Shown: positions 46,127-57,781, counted from the first letter of the stretch. The stretch: DNA of 64,000 bases from a bacterium (GCA_003232385.1 QIJE01000001.1:93350-157349); one strand, 5' to 3'. Program-made: numbers and translations. The notes: generated by a model not told the origin, from the letters alone.

Positions 46127-46771
46127 ATGCCTGCGGCGGGATTTAAAAAACGAGATATAGAAGCAATAATAAGCCTGTTTGAAGAACATTATGGTAATTT
46201 GGCTCCATTTTTAAACTTTAACAATGCTTTTCAGCTTTTAATCGCCGTTATTTTATCTGCTCAGTGTACCGATAAAAGGGTTAACATAATAACTACGGAA
46301 TTATTTAAACACTATGTTAAACCTTCCGACCTTGCAAAGAGAAACCTTGAGGATTTTGAAGAAGAGATTAAAACCTGCGGAATGTTTCATAATAAGGCAA
46401 AAAATATAATCGAAACGTCAAAGATACTTGCGGATAAATTTAATAATACGGTTCCGAGAGATTTTGACGTTCTCATCGGTCTTCCGGGCATAGGAAGAAA
46501 ATCCGCCAATGTCATACTCGGTATATATTTTAACGAAGATAGAATGCCTGTGGATACGCATGTATTCAGGGTTGCTAACCGCATAGGGATTGCCGACGCA
46601 AAAACAGTCGAAAAGACGGAAAAGGCACTTACCGAAATAATTCCGAAAAATTTCCGAATGAAATTTCACACGTGGTTAATTAACCACGGAAGAATTTATT
46701 GCAAAGCCAAGAATCCAAATTGCTCTGAATGCTTTATGAAAGATTACTGTAATTATTATGGCAATATGTGA
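46127..46771 (+). CDS. nth: Endonuclease III
   Basis: 214 residues. Catalytic lysine in SAQCTDKRVN, helix-hairpin-helix GLPGIGRKSANVIL with the catalytic aspartate in VDTHVFRVANRIG, and a C-terminal [4Fe-4S] motif CKAKNPNCSECFMKDYC. It excises oxidised pyrimidines. It starts 9 bases after ndk, so it is cotranscribed. Confidence 0.95.
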   Translation: MPAAGFKKRDIEAIISLFEEHYGNLAPFLNFNNAFQLLIAVILSAQCTDKRVNIITTELFKHYVKPSDLAKRNLEDFEEEIKTCGMFHNKAKNIIETSKILADKFNNTVPRDFDVLIGLPGIGRKSANVILGIYFNEDRMPVDTHVFRVANRIGIADAKTVEKTEKALTEIIPKNFRMKFHTWLINHGRIYCKAKNPNCSECFMKDYCNYYGNM

Positions 46772-46800
46772 TAATAATCATAAAAATTATGCTGTTGAAT

Positions 46801-46809
46801 TGATATAAT
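46801..46809 (+). promoter_or_regulatory. Extended -10 promoter, near-leaderless
   Basis: TGATATAAT is a perfect extended -10; its end is 10 bases before the ATG at 46820. Transcription should begin 3-4 bases before the start codon. No ribosome site is present, so leaderless translation is likely. Confidence 0.5.
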
Positions 46810-46819
46810 AAAGAACAAT

Positions 46820-47251
46820 ATGAGTCCTATAATAAGATATTTTACCATAGCTTCGTTGATCTACTTGATTATCGGGGCAGGATTAGGTTTAATTATGGCG
46901 GTCTACCCTGCGTCTATAGGTTACCTGCTTTTAGCACATGTCCATTTTCTTTTACTCGGTTTTATCGCCATGATGATATACTCGGTCAGTTATCATGTTT
47001 TGCCAAGATTTAGCGGCTTTAAACTATATAGCGAACCACTTATGGCCGTTCAATTTTATCTTGCAAATATCGGCTTGATAGGCATGACGTTAACATGGAT
47101 TTTCTTTAAAGACGAGGTCCACGGGTTTTACCCTATCTTGCTTCTCGGCGTTTTTGCTTTTATGGAGTTTGTAGGCATCTGTGTTTTTGTTTTTAACCAT
47201 ATAATGACGTTATCCGGTAAGGGCGGTATAGCAGAAAATGAAATAATTTAA
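46820..47251 (+). CDS. Small haem-copper-oxidase subunit I-like membrane protein
   Basis: 143 residues with four membrane helices. Histidines at 40, 42, 59, 101 and 127 occur in a pattern (LLLAHVHFLLLGF, SYHVLPRFSGF, FNHIM) like part of the haem-copper oxidase / NO-reductase subunit I core, but the protein is only a quarter of that size. Such small relatives may be haem-binding or assembly proteins. It is convergent with queE, one base apart. Function unknown. Confidence 0.6.
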   Translation: MSPIIRYFTIASLIYLIIGAGLGLIMAVYPASIGYLLLAHVHFLLLGFIAMMIYSVSYHVLPRFSGFKLYSEPLMAVQFYLANIGLIGMTLTWIFFKDEVHGFYPILLLGVFAFMEFVGICVFVFNHIMTLSGKGGIAENEII

Positions 47252-47252
47252 T

Positions 47253-47885
47253 CTATTTCAGCCGTAATATTTTATGCAGTTGCATTCCCAACCTGACGTT
47301 TAATCCGTCTTTTAATATTTTTAATGCCAGATCTCTTGAGGGAGTAGTCCCTCCGACTGCAGAAAATATTATCTTTTTTGTTTTTAATTTATGGGTTGTT
47401 AGAAAATATTTTGCAAAATCATAGTCTTCCTCCGTTCCTATGACAAATTTTATCTCATCTGATTTATTGACGTAATTCAAATTTTCATAATTGAATTTTT
47501 CTGAAAAACCGCTGGAGGGGCATTTTATATCAACTATTTTAATAACCTTTTCGGAAACATTTCTTAAGCTCATCGTTCCGTTGGTTTCTAATAAAATTAA
47601 ATATTCCGATTTGATCAATTCATCAAAAAGGTCGTATACGGATTCCTGAAGCAGGGGTTCGCCCCCGGTGATTTCAACAAGCCCTTTCTCGTCTCCGATA
47701 TTGCATAAAATTTTTATAATACTGCTTATGCTCAACTTTTTAGCATTTTTGACTGTTAAAGCCTCTTTTGTATCACAGTAAGAACATTTGAGATTACAGC
47801 CGGCAAGCCTCACGAACTTACATGGATAACCGGCAAAAGACGATTCACCCTGAATGCTGTAAAAAATATTATTTACATATAACAT
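47253..47885 (-). CDS. queE: 7-carboxy-7-deazaguanine synthase
   Basis: 210 residues. FYSIQGESSFAGYPCKFVRL, radical-SAM CNLKCSYCDT and ITGGEPLLQ are typical of QueE. It makes the deazaguanine core for queuosine from carboxytetrahydropterin. The other que genes are not in the window. The tatA promoter lies just upstream, divergent. Confidence 0.92.
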   Translation of the reverse strand: MLYVNNIFYSIQGESSFAGYPCKFVRLAGCNLKCSYCDTKEALTVKNAKKLSISSIIKILCNIGDEKGLVEITGGEPLLQESVYDLFDELIKSEYLILLETNGTMSLRNVSEKVIKIVDIKCPSSGFSEKFNYENLNYVNKSDEIKFVIGTEEDYDFAKYFLTTHKLKTKKIIFSAVGGTTPSRDLALKILKDGLNVRLGMQLHKILRLK

Positions 47886-47899
47886 AAATACAAATCAAT

Positions 47900-47928
47900 T
47901 TGAATATTTTGTAAAATTATTATATAAT
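47900..47928 (+). promoter_or_regulatory. Promoter of tatA
   Basis: TTGAAT (47900-47905), 17 bases, TATAAT (47923-47928). A leader of about 20 bases carries the CGAGG ribosome site before the ATG at 47957. Confidence 0.65.
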
Positions 47929-47956
47929 TAAGCGAAAAGCAATATACGAGGTAAAA

Positions 47957-48322
47957 ATGTTTGGTGTAGGAGCTCCTGAATTAATTATTATAGCGGTCAT
48001 CGCCTTACTAGTGTTTGGACCTTCAAAACTTCCTGAAATCGGAAAAACTATAGGTAAAGGATTAAGAGAGTTCAAGAAGGCTTCGTCGGATCTCAAGGAC
48101 CAGGTCAATCCGTTAAGCGATATCGAAGAACCAAAACCGGAACCGGAACCAAAAAGCATCACTAAAGGAAAAAACGTTTCCGTCAAAAAACCCATAAGAA
48201 GAAAACCGACCGAAAAATTAAATGCTTCCGTCAAAAAAACGGCGAGAACCACTAAAAACAAAACCTCCAAAAAATCTAATTCTCACCGTACATCTCCTAA
48301 GTCTAATGAGACAGTAAAGTAG
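47957..48322 (+). CDS. tatA: Sec-independent translocase protein TatA
   Basis: 121 residues. One membrane helix and the FGPSKLPEIGKTIGKGLREF hinge-amphipathic helix are characteristic of TatA/TatE. A long basic, low-complexity tail follows. It forms the pore for folded proteins with twin-arginine signals; the phosphoesterase at 57782-58939 is a likely client. tatC is not in this window. It is convergent with gyrB. Confidence 0.9.
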   Translation: MFGVGAPELIIIAVIALLVFGPSKLPEIGKTIGKGLREFKKASSDLKDQVNPLSDIEEPKPEPEPKSITKGKNVSVKKPIRRKPTEKLNASVKKTARTTKNKTSKKSNSHRTSPKSNETVK

Positions 48323-48324
48323 AT

Positions 48325-50774
<2,450 letters not shown>

Positions 50775-50799
50775 TTAATAACCCCTTATTTTAAATTTC

Positions 50800-52005
50800 T
50801 CAATATCTCATCGGCATAAATACGCCTATAGTATACATTGCTTTATCGTCGTTTTTTTCTATATGAGGTTCAATAACAAAAGGCGTATAAATAGTATTAA
50901 ACCTGGTACTTACGCTATCTTCAGAAATATTAACAATAAAATCCATAATATATCTGGAATTTAATTTAATATTCATAGGCTCTCCTTTGTAATCAATTTC
51001 TATTTCATCACTTGCTTCTCCTATATTGGTATTTACGGTTTTAACCAATAAATTATTTTCCGTAAAGCCTAATTCTATAGAATGACTTTTCTCCTCTGCA
51101 AGCAAAGATACCATCTTAATGGAATTATAAAATTTTTTAGTGTTTATTATTGAAGTCTTATATCCGTCTTTAGGGATAATAGTTTCGTAATCCGGAAATT
51201 TTCCCTCTATTAGTCTTGATATGAATTTAGTATTTTTATCGGTTTCATCCGATTGTTTTTTAAATTCAAAAATGACATTGTTTAAATTTATTAAAATATT
51301 AACGACACCTTCTTTGTCTAATTTTAAAATTTCGGTTAATATTTTTTTAGGAATTATAATTCCTGTTTTTAATAAATTATAAATACCGTCGTTTTTTTTA
51401 CCCATATAATCAATTTTAAATTGAGTTAGCGATAATCTATGTCCATCCGTAGCCACTAATCTTAAATAATCTTTTTCGTTAGAATTAACTAAAACGAAAT
51501 ACACGCCGGTAAGGTTTCTTTTTGTATCCTCATTTAAAGCCGTAGAAAAAATAACGTTACCGATAAGCGTTTTTAAAATTTTTAAGTCTATATCAAAATT
51601 ATCCTCCGACTTAAAATCCATAATAGTAGGATAATCAATAGCAGGAACCGTAGTTAATTTAAAAATGGTTTTCTTGTAACTAATCGTAACCATACCGCTT
51701 TCATTTTCTATAAAATCTATACGTAAATTATCAGACGCGGCTATTTTGTTTTCAGGAAATTCTTTTACTATACTGTAGATCTTTTTAGAATTAACCGTTA
51801 TTTTTCCCTTAGATATAATTTCAGCGCTGCAATATGTAATAATACTGATTTCTAAATCGGTAGCACTTATTTTTATAAAATTATTATCTATATTTTCAAT
51901 CAGTAAATTAGAAACTATAGATAAAGATCCTTTTTTTTCTGAAGCTCCTTGAACGGTCGCAAGGCAATTCAAAAAAACCTTCTTCTTAATTTTAAAATTC
52001 AACAT
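50800..52005 (-). CDS. dnaN: DNA polymerase III beta sliding clamp
   Basis: 401 residues with three clamp domains. N-terminal LNFKIKKKVFLNCLATVQGA; LVATDGHRLSLTQF; and the C-terminal TIGVFMPMRY. A little longer than the usual 366 or so. It is the second gene of the dnaA-dnaN-gyrB order next to the origin. It is separated from dnaA by 184 bases with a hairpin and its own likely promoter region. Confidence 0.95.
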   Translation of the reverse strand: MLNFKIKKKVFLNCLATVQGASEKKGSLSIVSNLLIENIDNNFIKISATDLEISIITYCSAEIISKGKITVNSKKIYSIVKEFPENKIAASDNLRIDFIENESGMVTISYKKTIFKLTTVPAIDYPTIMDFKSEDNFDIDLKILKTLIGNVIFSTALNEDTKRNLTGVYFVLVNSNEKDYLRLVATDGHRLSLTQFKIDYMGKKNDGIYNLLKTGIIIPKKILTEILKLDKEGVVNILINLNNVIFEFKKQSDETDKNTKFISRLIEGKFPDYETIIPKDGYKTSIINTKKFYNSIKMVSLLAEEKSHSIELGFTENNLLVKTVNTNIGEASDEIEIDYKGEPMNIKLNSRYIMDFIVNISEDSVSTRFNTIYTPFVIEPHIEKNDDKAMYTIGVFMPMRY

Positions 52006-52010
52006 ATTCG

Positions 52011-52063
52011 TTATCCCTATTATTATTATATTTTATTAATTTTAAAAACAGTAGTAGTAGTAA
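52011..52063 (+). other. Possible secondary origin elements between dnaA and dnaN
   Basis: TTATCCCTA at 52011-52019 matches seven of nine DnaA-box bases. A tract TAG-TAG-TAG-TAA at 52052-52063 has the form of DnaA-trio unwinding motifs. A TAATACG/CGTATTA inverted repeat is at 52061-52099. All are short and could be chance in AT-rich DNA. Confidence 0.3.
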
Positions 52064-52157
52064 TACGGTTTAAAACGTTTATAAGTATATAACGTATTAA
52101 GATAACTATACATATTCTTGTTAAAAAACATGTGCTATTTTTTCCTCTTATTTCAAG

Positions 52158-52201
52158 AAAACTGTTTAATTCTTTTCTCAATAAAAGAATTAAACAGTTT
52201 T
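52158..52201 (-). terminator. Perfect 19-bp hairpin over the dnaA stop codon
   Basis: Two 19-base arms (AAAACTGTTTAATTCTTTT and its complement) with a six-base loop (52158-52176, 52183-52201). The dnaA stop codon lies inside the hairpin. It probably terminates or attenuates dnaA transcription before dnaN, although the stem is AT-rich. Confidence 0.55.
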
Positions 52202-53575
52202 AATCAGTTTAATTATACTATTTAATGTCCTTTCTAACTCTTCGTTATCTTTTAAAATCTTTTTAACTTTATTCACGGCATATATAATGGAAGAATGGTC
52301 TTTTCCGCCAAATTTATTACCTATTTCGGGAAATGATAGTTCAGTATTGTTTCTTATTAAATACATTGCTATTTGTCTCGGTTCCACAAATTCTTTTAAT
52401 TTTTTATTCGATTTAATATCGGCAATCTTAATATTAAAATAATTACATACTGATTTTATAACATTTTCGGCGGTTATAATTTTTTTATTTTCTCTTAATA
52501 AATTTGAAGTTGCTTCCATTGCAAGATCGACGGTTATAGGCTTTCCTGCAAAAGATGAATATGCCGATACTCTAATCATTGCTCCTTCTAATTCTCTTAT
52601 ATTAGAATCAATTTTATTAGCCAAAAGGCTTAAAACATCATCCGGAAAATCAATATTATCAAGAAAAGCTTTTTTTTTAAGAATAGCAACTCTAGTTTCA
52701 AAGTCAGGAGGTTGAATATCGGCAATTAATCCCCATTCAAATCGCGATCTTATTCGCTCTTCAAGGCTGACTATATCTTTAGGAATTTTATCGCTTGATA
52801 CTACAATCTGCTTTTGATTTTCATATAACGTATTGAAAGTGTAAAAAAATTCTTCCTGTGTCCTTTCTTTTCCGGCAATAAATTGTATATCATCAATTAA
52901 TAATATATCGACATTTCTATACTTATTCCTAAATTCAATCATTCTGTCGTCCCTTATGGACGTAATCATTTCATTTGTAAATTTTTCCGATGAAACAAGG
53001 CATATATTCAATTTTTTTTCTTTAATTATTTTATTTGCAATAGCATTGAGTAAATGTGTTTTGCCGAGCCCAACGTCACTATAGATAAACATAGGGTTAT
53101 ATGTTTGACCGGGAAGGTTGGCAACGGCAAAACTTGCAGCATGAGCAAACTGATTTCCGGAACCTATAATAAAATTTTCAAAGGTATATCTGGAATTTAA
53201 GCTTACGTAGTTTTTTTTAAATATTTTATTATTTTCGGTATTTTTTACGACATTGATTTTTTTATTGAATATATCATGATTATTGTTTATACTCGGAACG
53301 TTAATTTTATTATCGTCGACATTAACGGCGCCGATACCTGCATCATTAATATTATATATAAAATTTAAGTCTTCTTCATTATCTAATTTTTTCCAAATGC
53401 TTAATATAATTTCTCTATAAGATTCATTGATTATATCTTTAAAAAATTTATTAGGGACATAAAATGTAATAGTATTGTTTTCTAAATATATATTGGTAGG
53501 AATAAACCATATATTAAAATTACTCACACCTATTTCTTTTTTTAATTCTTCGAGTAACGGTTCGACTTTATTCAT
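52190..53575 (-). CDS. dnaA: Chromosomal replication initiator protein DnaA
   Basis: 461 residues. Domain I (about 1-85), a variable Asn-rich linker, the AAA+ domain (Walker A SDVGLGKTHL, Walker B LLIDDIQFI) and domain IV with the DnaA signature FGGKDHSSIIYAVNKV. It binds DnaA boxes and opens the origin. Divergent from rpmH with 327 bases between them, the usual origin arrangement. Confidence 0.97.
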   Translation of the reverse strand: MNKVEPLLEELKKEIGVSNFNIWFIPTNIYLENNTITFYVPNKFFKDIINESYREIILSIWKKLDNEEDLNFIYNINDAGIGAVNVDDNKINVPSINNNHDIFNKKINVVKNTENNKIFKKNYVSLNSRYTFENFIIGSGNQFAHAASFAVANLPGQTYNPMFIYSDVGLGKTHLLNAIANKIIKEKKLNICLVSSEKFTNEMITSIRDDRMIEFRNKYRNVDILLIDDIQFIAGKERTQEEFFYTFNTLYENQKQIVVSSDKIPKDIVSLEERIRSRFEWGLIADIQPPDFETRVAILKKKAFLDNIDFPDDVLSLLANKIDSNIRELEGAMIRVSAYSSFAGKPITVDLAMEATSNLLRENKKIITAENVIKSVCNYFNIKIADIKSNKKLKEFVEPRQIAMYLIRNNTELSFPEIGNKFGGKDHSSIIYAVNKVKKILKDNEELERTLNSIIKLIKTV

Positions 53576-53902
53576 AAAATGAGTCAGGGTATTAAAAATT
53601 TATTTGCAATGCGTTTAAATCCTATTTTCTAATAATAGAAGCAATAAAATTAAACATATTTATCAACAACTGTTGGTAACTCAAATAATATAATAATTCT
53701 AATAAGTTAAACATAACATTTTAATATTATTATGTTTAAGACTATTTAAATTTATCAAATTTTAAATTATATTTCAATTAATTTTTTATAATAACATAAG
53801 TTGAGAGTTAAATGTAAAAATAAAAAAGGCTTGACATCATCATTGTTATTTGCTTAAATTGAAATTTAATTGTAATTTTAAAATTTAGTTTGGAGTAAGA
53901 TT
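53576..53902. other. Probable chromosomal replication origin (oriC)
   Basis: The gap between dnaA (-) and rpmH (+) is very AT-rich and gene-free. TTATCAACA at 53660-53668 and, inverted two bases later, TTACCAACA (minus strand, 53679-53671) are DnaA-box-like (one and two mismatches to TTATCCACA). Gene order on both sides (gyrB-dnaN-dnaA / rpmH-rnpA-yidD-yidC-mnmE) is the classical origin neighbourhood. I did not find a larger box cluster, so the exact limits are uncertain. Confidence 0.6.
53831..53859 (+). promoter_or_regulatory. Promoter of the rpmH operon
   Basis: TTGACA (53831-53836, perfect), 17 bases, TTAAAT (53854-53859) with an extended-10 TGC. It faces rpmH; the leader of about 37 bases carries a TGGAG ribosome site. 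The strongest sigma70-type promoter I found in the window. Confidence 0.75.
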
Positions 53903-54052
53903 ATGAAGCGTACATATCAGCCTAGTAAATTAAAAAGAAAAAGAACTCACGGTTTTTTAGGTCGTATGAGTACTAAAAACGGCAGATTAATATTGTCAAG
54001 ACGCAGAAGAAAAGGGCGTAAGATATTGGTTCCCGTTATAAGCTCTAAGTAA
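53903..54052 (+). CDS. rpmH: Ribosomal protein L34
   Basis: 49 residues, starting [18 protein letters not shown] and continuing through [20 protein letters not shown], an almost invariant family. The tail (ILVPVISSK) is a few residues longer than usual. First gene of the operon that faces away from the origin. Confidence 0.97.
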   Translation: MKRTYQPSKLKRKRTHGFLGRMSTKNGRLILSRRRRKGRKILVPVISSK

Positions 54053-54082
54053 TTTGCCGTATAACTAACGTAAATCGTTTAT

Positions 54083-54439
54083 TTGTCGCTCGGTTATATT
54101 TTAATGGTTATTTCATCTACTACCGGATTTACATTAAAAGAAAACATTAAATTAAAAGATAAAAAGCGTATTAACTATATATTTAATAACGGAAGTAAAA
54201 AAATTCAAAAGGTTTCCATTGTTTTTTATGTAAGTTCTCAAAGGTTTAGGTTTTTGATATCCTTTAAAAGAAAGCTTTTTAATGCGGTAAAGCGAAACAG
54301 CCTAAAAAGGCGGATTAAAGAATTTATAAGGTTAAATCAATACTGCCTTAAAAAAATAGATTGCTCAATCCTAATTATAAGATCTCCTTCTTCCAATGGT
54401 CAGTTGCTTAAAGAATTAGGGTTTTTATTGGATCGATAA
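54083..54439 (+). CDS. rnpA: Ribonuclease P protein component
   Basis: 118 residues from the TTG at 54083; the ATG at 54104 is an alternative and neither has a clear ribosome site. The body has the RnpA signature: FTLKENIKLKDKKRINYIF and the RNR-type motif AVKRNSLKRRIKEFIR. It binds RNase P RNA for tRNA 5' maturation. It ends one base before yidD. Confidence 0.93.
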   Translation: MSLGYILMVISSTTGFTLKENIKLKDKKRINYIFNNGSKKIQKVSIVFYVSSQRFRFLISFKRKLFNAVKRNSLKRRIKEFIRLNQYCLKKIDCSILIIRSPSSNGQLLKELGFLLDR

Positions 54440-54440
54440 A

Positions 54441-54665
54441 ATGAAAGTTTTGAATAAGTTATTTATAGGCATGATAGGTTTTTATAGGAGGTTTTTATCT
54501 CCAGCGTTACCGCAAAGTTGTAGGTTTTATCCAACCTGCTCCGAATATGCGATTGAATGTTTTAAATCTTTTGGCTTTTTTAGAGCACTGTATCTTTCTA
54601 TATATAGGGTTATAAGATGTAATCCACTTTTTAAATGTGGTCATGACCCTGTCCCAAAATACTAA
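54441..54665 (+). CDS. yidD: Membrane protein insertion efficiency factor YidD
   Basis: 74 residues. FYRRFLSPALPQSCRFYPTCSEYA and GHDPVP are characteristic. It aids YidC-mediated insertion at the inner membrane. Its start follows the rnpA stop by one base, so translation is coupled. Confidence 0.95.
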   Translation: MKVLNKLFIGMIGFYRRFLSPALPQSCRFYPTCSEYAIECFKSFGFFRALYLSIYRVIRCNPLFKCGHDPVPKY

Positions 54666-54704
54666 AGTTGAAGTACTGATATTAATATTTAAATCGGAGA
54701 TTTT

Positions 54705-56270
54705 TTGGAAAAAAGAGTTATAATTGCCGCTATTTTATCCGTTATTTTAATATTGGGATGGGGTTATTTTGTGCCCCATACCAAGCACGCCGGTGTTACG
54801 GTTAAAAAAACAGAGCACGTACGTAATATATTGGGTTCCGCCTCAACGGTAGGTGTGCATAAAAGCCCGATAGTTGCAAAAAACACCGCATCCGAACCTG
54901 AAGAGCATATTATCCTATCAAAGTCCGTTCAATCCGCTAAAAACGTATTTTACAAAGGAAGAAAAATTCACGTTTCATTTAATGTTCCGGACGGGGCAGT
55001 ATCTAAGCTAAATCTCTTAAATTATTCATACACCGAGAAGAATTTTAAGAATAAAATTAATTTAGCCAATACGAAACACATTAATCGGATTATTAATTTT
55101 ATTCCCCAAAATTCCAAATCGGCAATTAAGCTTATAAACATAGAGAAGAAAAAGGATTCGGTTAAATTCATATATGCGCTTGGCAGCAGCATGATACTGA
55201 CAAAAGACTATACCTTTTTAAAGGGTAAGTATGTTTTAACTAACTCCGTATCTATTAAAAATCTCACGAATAAACCCATAGAATTTAAAGGCCATTATGT
55301 TCTTTCCGCTGCCTTAAAACCGGTTTTAAAAAAATCTAATCATATAAAATTTACGCCGATCGTTTATATTAATCACGGTTCCGTAACGCCGGATATGACT
55401 CGAACAACCCACTATAGCGGAAATATATCTTTTGCGGGTTTTAATTCTAAATATTTTATGTTTTCGGCAATATCCCCGGGAAGCATTATTTCTGTTAAAA
55501 AAATAGGTAACGCAGTCTCTTTTATAATTCCCAAAGAAATATTGGTGTCCCCTAAAAAAACCGCCTATATTTCCTTAAAAATTTACGGCGGACCAAAAAA
55601 ATTATCCCTGCTTGATCCCTTAGGGCATCATCTTAGTTCTACTATCGGTTTCGGATTCTTCGGATTCTTTTCTATAATCTTATTGCATATACTTGAGTTT
55701 TTCTATGGTTTTGTTCACAATTACGGTTTTGCCATAATACTGATGGTTTTAGCTATAAGAATCGTATTTTACCCCCTTACATATATAGGTTTCAAATCAA
55801 TGAAGCAGATGCATAAATTAACCCCTAAAATAAATGATCTGAGGGAGAAGTATAAGAGTAATAAAACCGAATTGAATAAAAAGATCATGGAGATCTATAA
55901 AGAAAACAAGGTCAACCCCTTTGGCGGTTGCCTGCCCATGCTATTGCAGATCCCGGTTTTTTACGGCTTATATACGACACTACTAGTGGCTATTCAGCTT
56001 AGAAATGCTCCGTTTATGTTATGGATAAATAATCTTGCCGCACAAGACCCTTATTACATTTTACCGATTATAATGGGCATAACTATGTTCATATCTCAAA
56101 AGATGAACCCGACCATGGGGGATCCTACTCAGGCTAAAATAATGTTGATTCTTCCTATAGCTTTTACGTTTCTTTTTATTCATTTTCCGGCAGGACTTCT
56201 TTTGTACTGGACCGTCAATAATATATTGACTATCGCACAGCAGTATAGTATTAATAGAAAATTTGCTTAG
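54705..56270 (+). CDS. yidC: Membrane protein insertase YidC
   Basis: 521 residues from a TTG start preceded by CGGAGA. N-terminal helix, a large periplasmic domain of about 300 residues (Gram-negative type), then the insertase core with GFGFFGFFSIILLHILEFF, NPFGGCLPMLLQIPVFYGLY and a final helix. It inserts proteins with or without SecYEG. Confidence 0.95.
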   Translation: MEKRVIIAAILSVILILGWGYFVPHTKHAGVTVKKTEHVRNILGSASTVGVHKSPIVAKNTASEPEEHIILSKSVQSAKNVFYKGRKIHVSFNVPDGAVSKLNLLNYSYTEKNFKNKINLANTKHINRIINFIPQNSKSAIKLINIEKKKDSVKFIYALGSSMILTKDYTFLKGKYVLTNSVSIKNLTNKPIEFKGHYVLSAALKPVLKKSNHIKFTPIVYINHGSVTPDMTRTTHYSGNISFAGFNSKYFMFSAISPGSIISVKKIGNAVSFIIPKEILVSPKKTAYISLKIYGGPKKLSLLDPLGHHLSSTIGFGFFGFFSIILLHILEFFYGFVHNYGFAIILMVLAIRIVFYPLTYIGFKSMKQMHKLTPKINDLREKYKSNKTELNKKIMEIYKENKVNPFGGCLPMLLQIPVFYGLYTTLLVAIQLRNAPFMLWINNLAAQDPYYILPIIMGITMFISQKMNPTMGDPTQAKIMLILPIAFTFLFIHFPAGLLLYWTVNNILTIAQQYSINRKFA

Positions 56271-56305
56271 TTTTTGAGCGGTTAGGTCGGGCTTTATTCT
56301 ATTAA

Positions 56306-57754
56306 ATGATTTCAGGTTGTCTAAAAATGACCGTTAAAACTCCGTTTGATAGGGAAATAGAAACGATTTGCGCAATATCTACTCCGCCCGGTGAGGGTGC
56401 TATAAGCATTATAAGGGCTTCCGGTGCCGACTGTAAAACCATTTTAAAAAAAATTTTTTATCCATTTAACAAAAACTCTTCCCCGCTTAAACCGCGTTAT
56501 TTTTATGCGGGTCGAATTTACGACCCGTTTATCAACTCCTTCATAGATGAAACCGCCTGTGTTTATATAAAAGGTCCTCATTCTTATACCGGAGAGGACA
56601 TGTTTGAGCTATATCCGCACGGGGGTGTGTTTAATACGCGATATATATTGGAGACTATACTTAAATTAGAAGCGAGGCTTGCTTATAACGGGGAATTTAC
56701 CAAAAGAGCATACCTTAATAATAAGATAAATCTTATCAAGGCAGAAGCAATCTTGGAAATCATAAAAGCCGATTCGGTAAAGACGCTTCTAATCGCCAAT
56801 AATGAATTAAACGGTCTTCTGGAAACAAAGATAAGAAAGATTAGCGATGATTACATATATATTTTAGCCGTTGTAGAGGCGCTGATAGATTTTCCGGATG
56901 AAGAGTTCAAGGATATGGACAGCAGGTTCTTTAAGGCATCTGACAGCCTTGCTTGTTCAATTAAAGAACTAATCGGGACTTACGAAAATTATAATTTAAA
57001 TCGACAGGGATTAAGTGTCGTTATAGCCGGAAAACCTAACGCCGGAAAATCCAGTCTCTTAAATACATTGCTGAAAAAAAACAGGGCTATCGTTTCCGAT
57101 ATGCCGGGAACTACAAGGGATTATATTGAAGATAGTATATTTTTATTTAATAAACCGATAAAAATCGTAGATACTGCCGGATTGCGTGAATCTTGCAATT
57201 CGATCGAAGCTGAGGGTATAAAGTTAACATACGAACAGATCAAAAAGGCAGATATAGTGATTTATATTTACGATGTACAGGATAATCCCGTCGATCTTAG
57301 TTTTAATCGTGAAATATTTAAGCATAAAAATGTGATTTTTGTTTTAAATAAAATCGATTTGTTATCTCGGGACGATTTAACAATTAAGAGAGATGAATTT
57401 ATACGCATGATTAGTGATAAATATACCGTAGAATCTCCAAAGACGGTTTTTATGAGTACAAAAAATAATGCCGGAATAGATTTATTAAAAGATATTCTTT
57501 ATGATATAATTTTAAAAATAGAAAGCAGTGTCAAAGGCGATGTCGGCATTACGACCTTGAGGCAAAAAACCCTTTTAGAAAAATCCTACGGTTTATTACA
57601 AGAAGGGATTGCAGGATATAAGAATAAAAAGCCGATAGAGCTTATATCGATAGATTTAAGAGAGGCTATCGGCTTTTTGGATGAAATGATCGGAGGCGTC
57701 ACGAACGAAGATATACTTGACAGACTATTTAAAGAGTTTTGTATTGGAAAATAA
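56306..57754 (+). CDS. mnmE: tRNA uridine-5-carboxymethylaminomethyl modification GTPase MnmE
   Basis: 482 residues (an ATG at 56327 is a possible start that gives a more typical N-terminus). G motifs: GKPNAGKSSLLN, DMPGTTRDYIED, VDTAGLRE and NKID. It ends with the family-typical CIGK. With MnmG it modifies wobble uridines. The jag/khpB gene often found before it is missing. It is convergent with the phosphoesterase. Confidence 0.95.
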   Translation: MISGCLKMTVKTPFDREIETICAISTPPGEGAISIIRASGADCKTILKKIFYPFNKNSSPLKPRYFYAGRIYDPFINSFIDETACVYIKGPHSYTGEDMFELYPHGGVFNTRYILETILKLEARLAYNGEFTKRAYLNNKINLIKAEAILEIIKADSVKTLLIANNELNGLLETKIRKISDDYIYILAVVEALIDFPDEEFKDMDSRFFKASDSLACSIKELIGTYENYNLNRQGLSVVIAGKPNAGKSSLLNTLLKKNRAIVSDMPGTTRDYIEDSIFLFNKPIKIVDTAGLRESCNSIEAEGIKLTYEQIKKADIVIYIYDVQDNPVDLSFNREIFKHKNVIFVLNKIDLLSRDDLTIKRDEFIRMISDKYTVESPKTVFMSTKNNAGIDLLKDILYDIILKIESSVKGDVGITTLRQKTLLEKSYGLLQEGIAGYKNKKPIELISIDLREAIGFLDEMIGGVTNEDILDRLFKEFCIGK

Positions 57755-57781
57755 ATTCGCTCATTTTTTTACGCTTTACCG

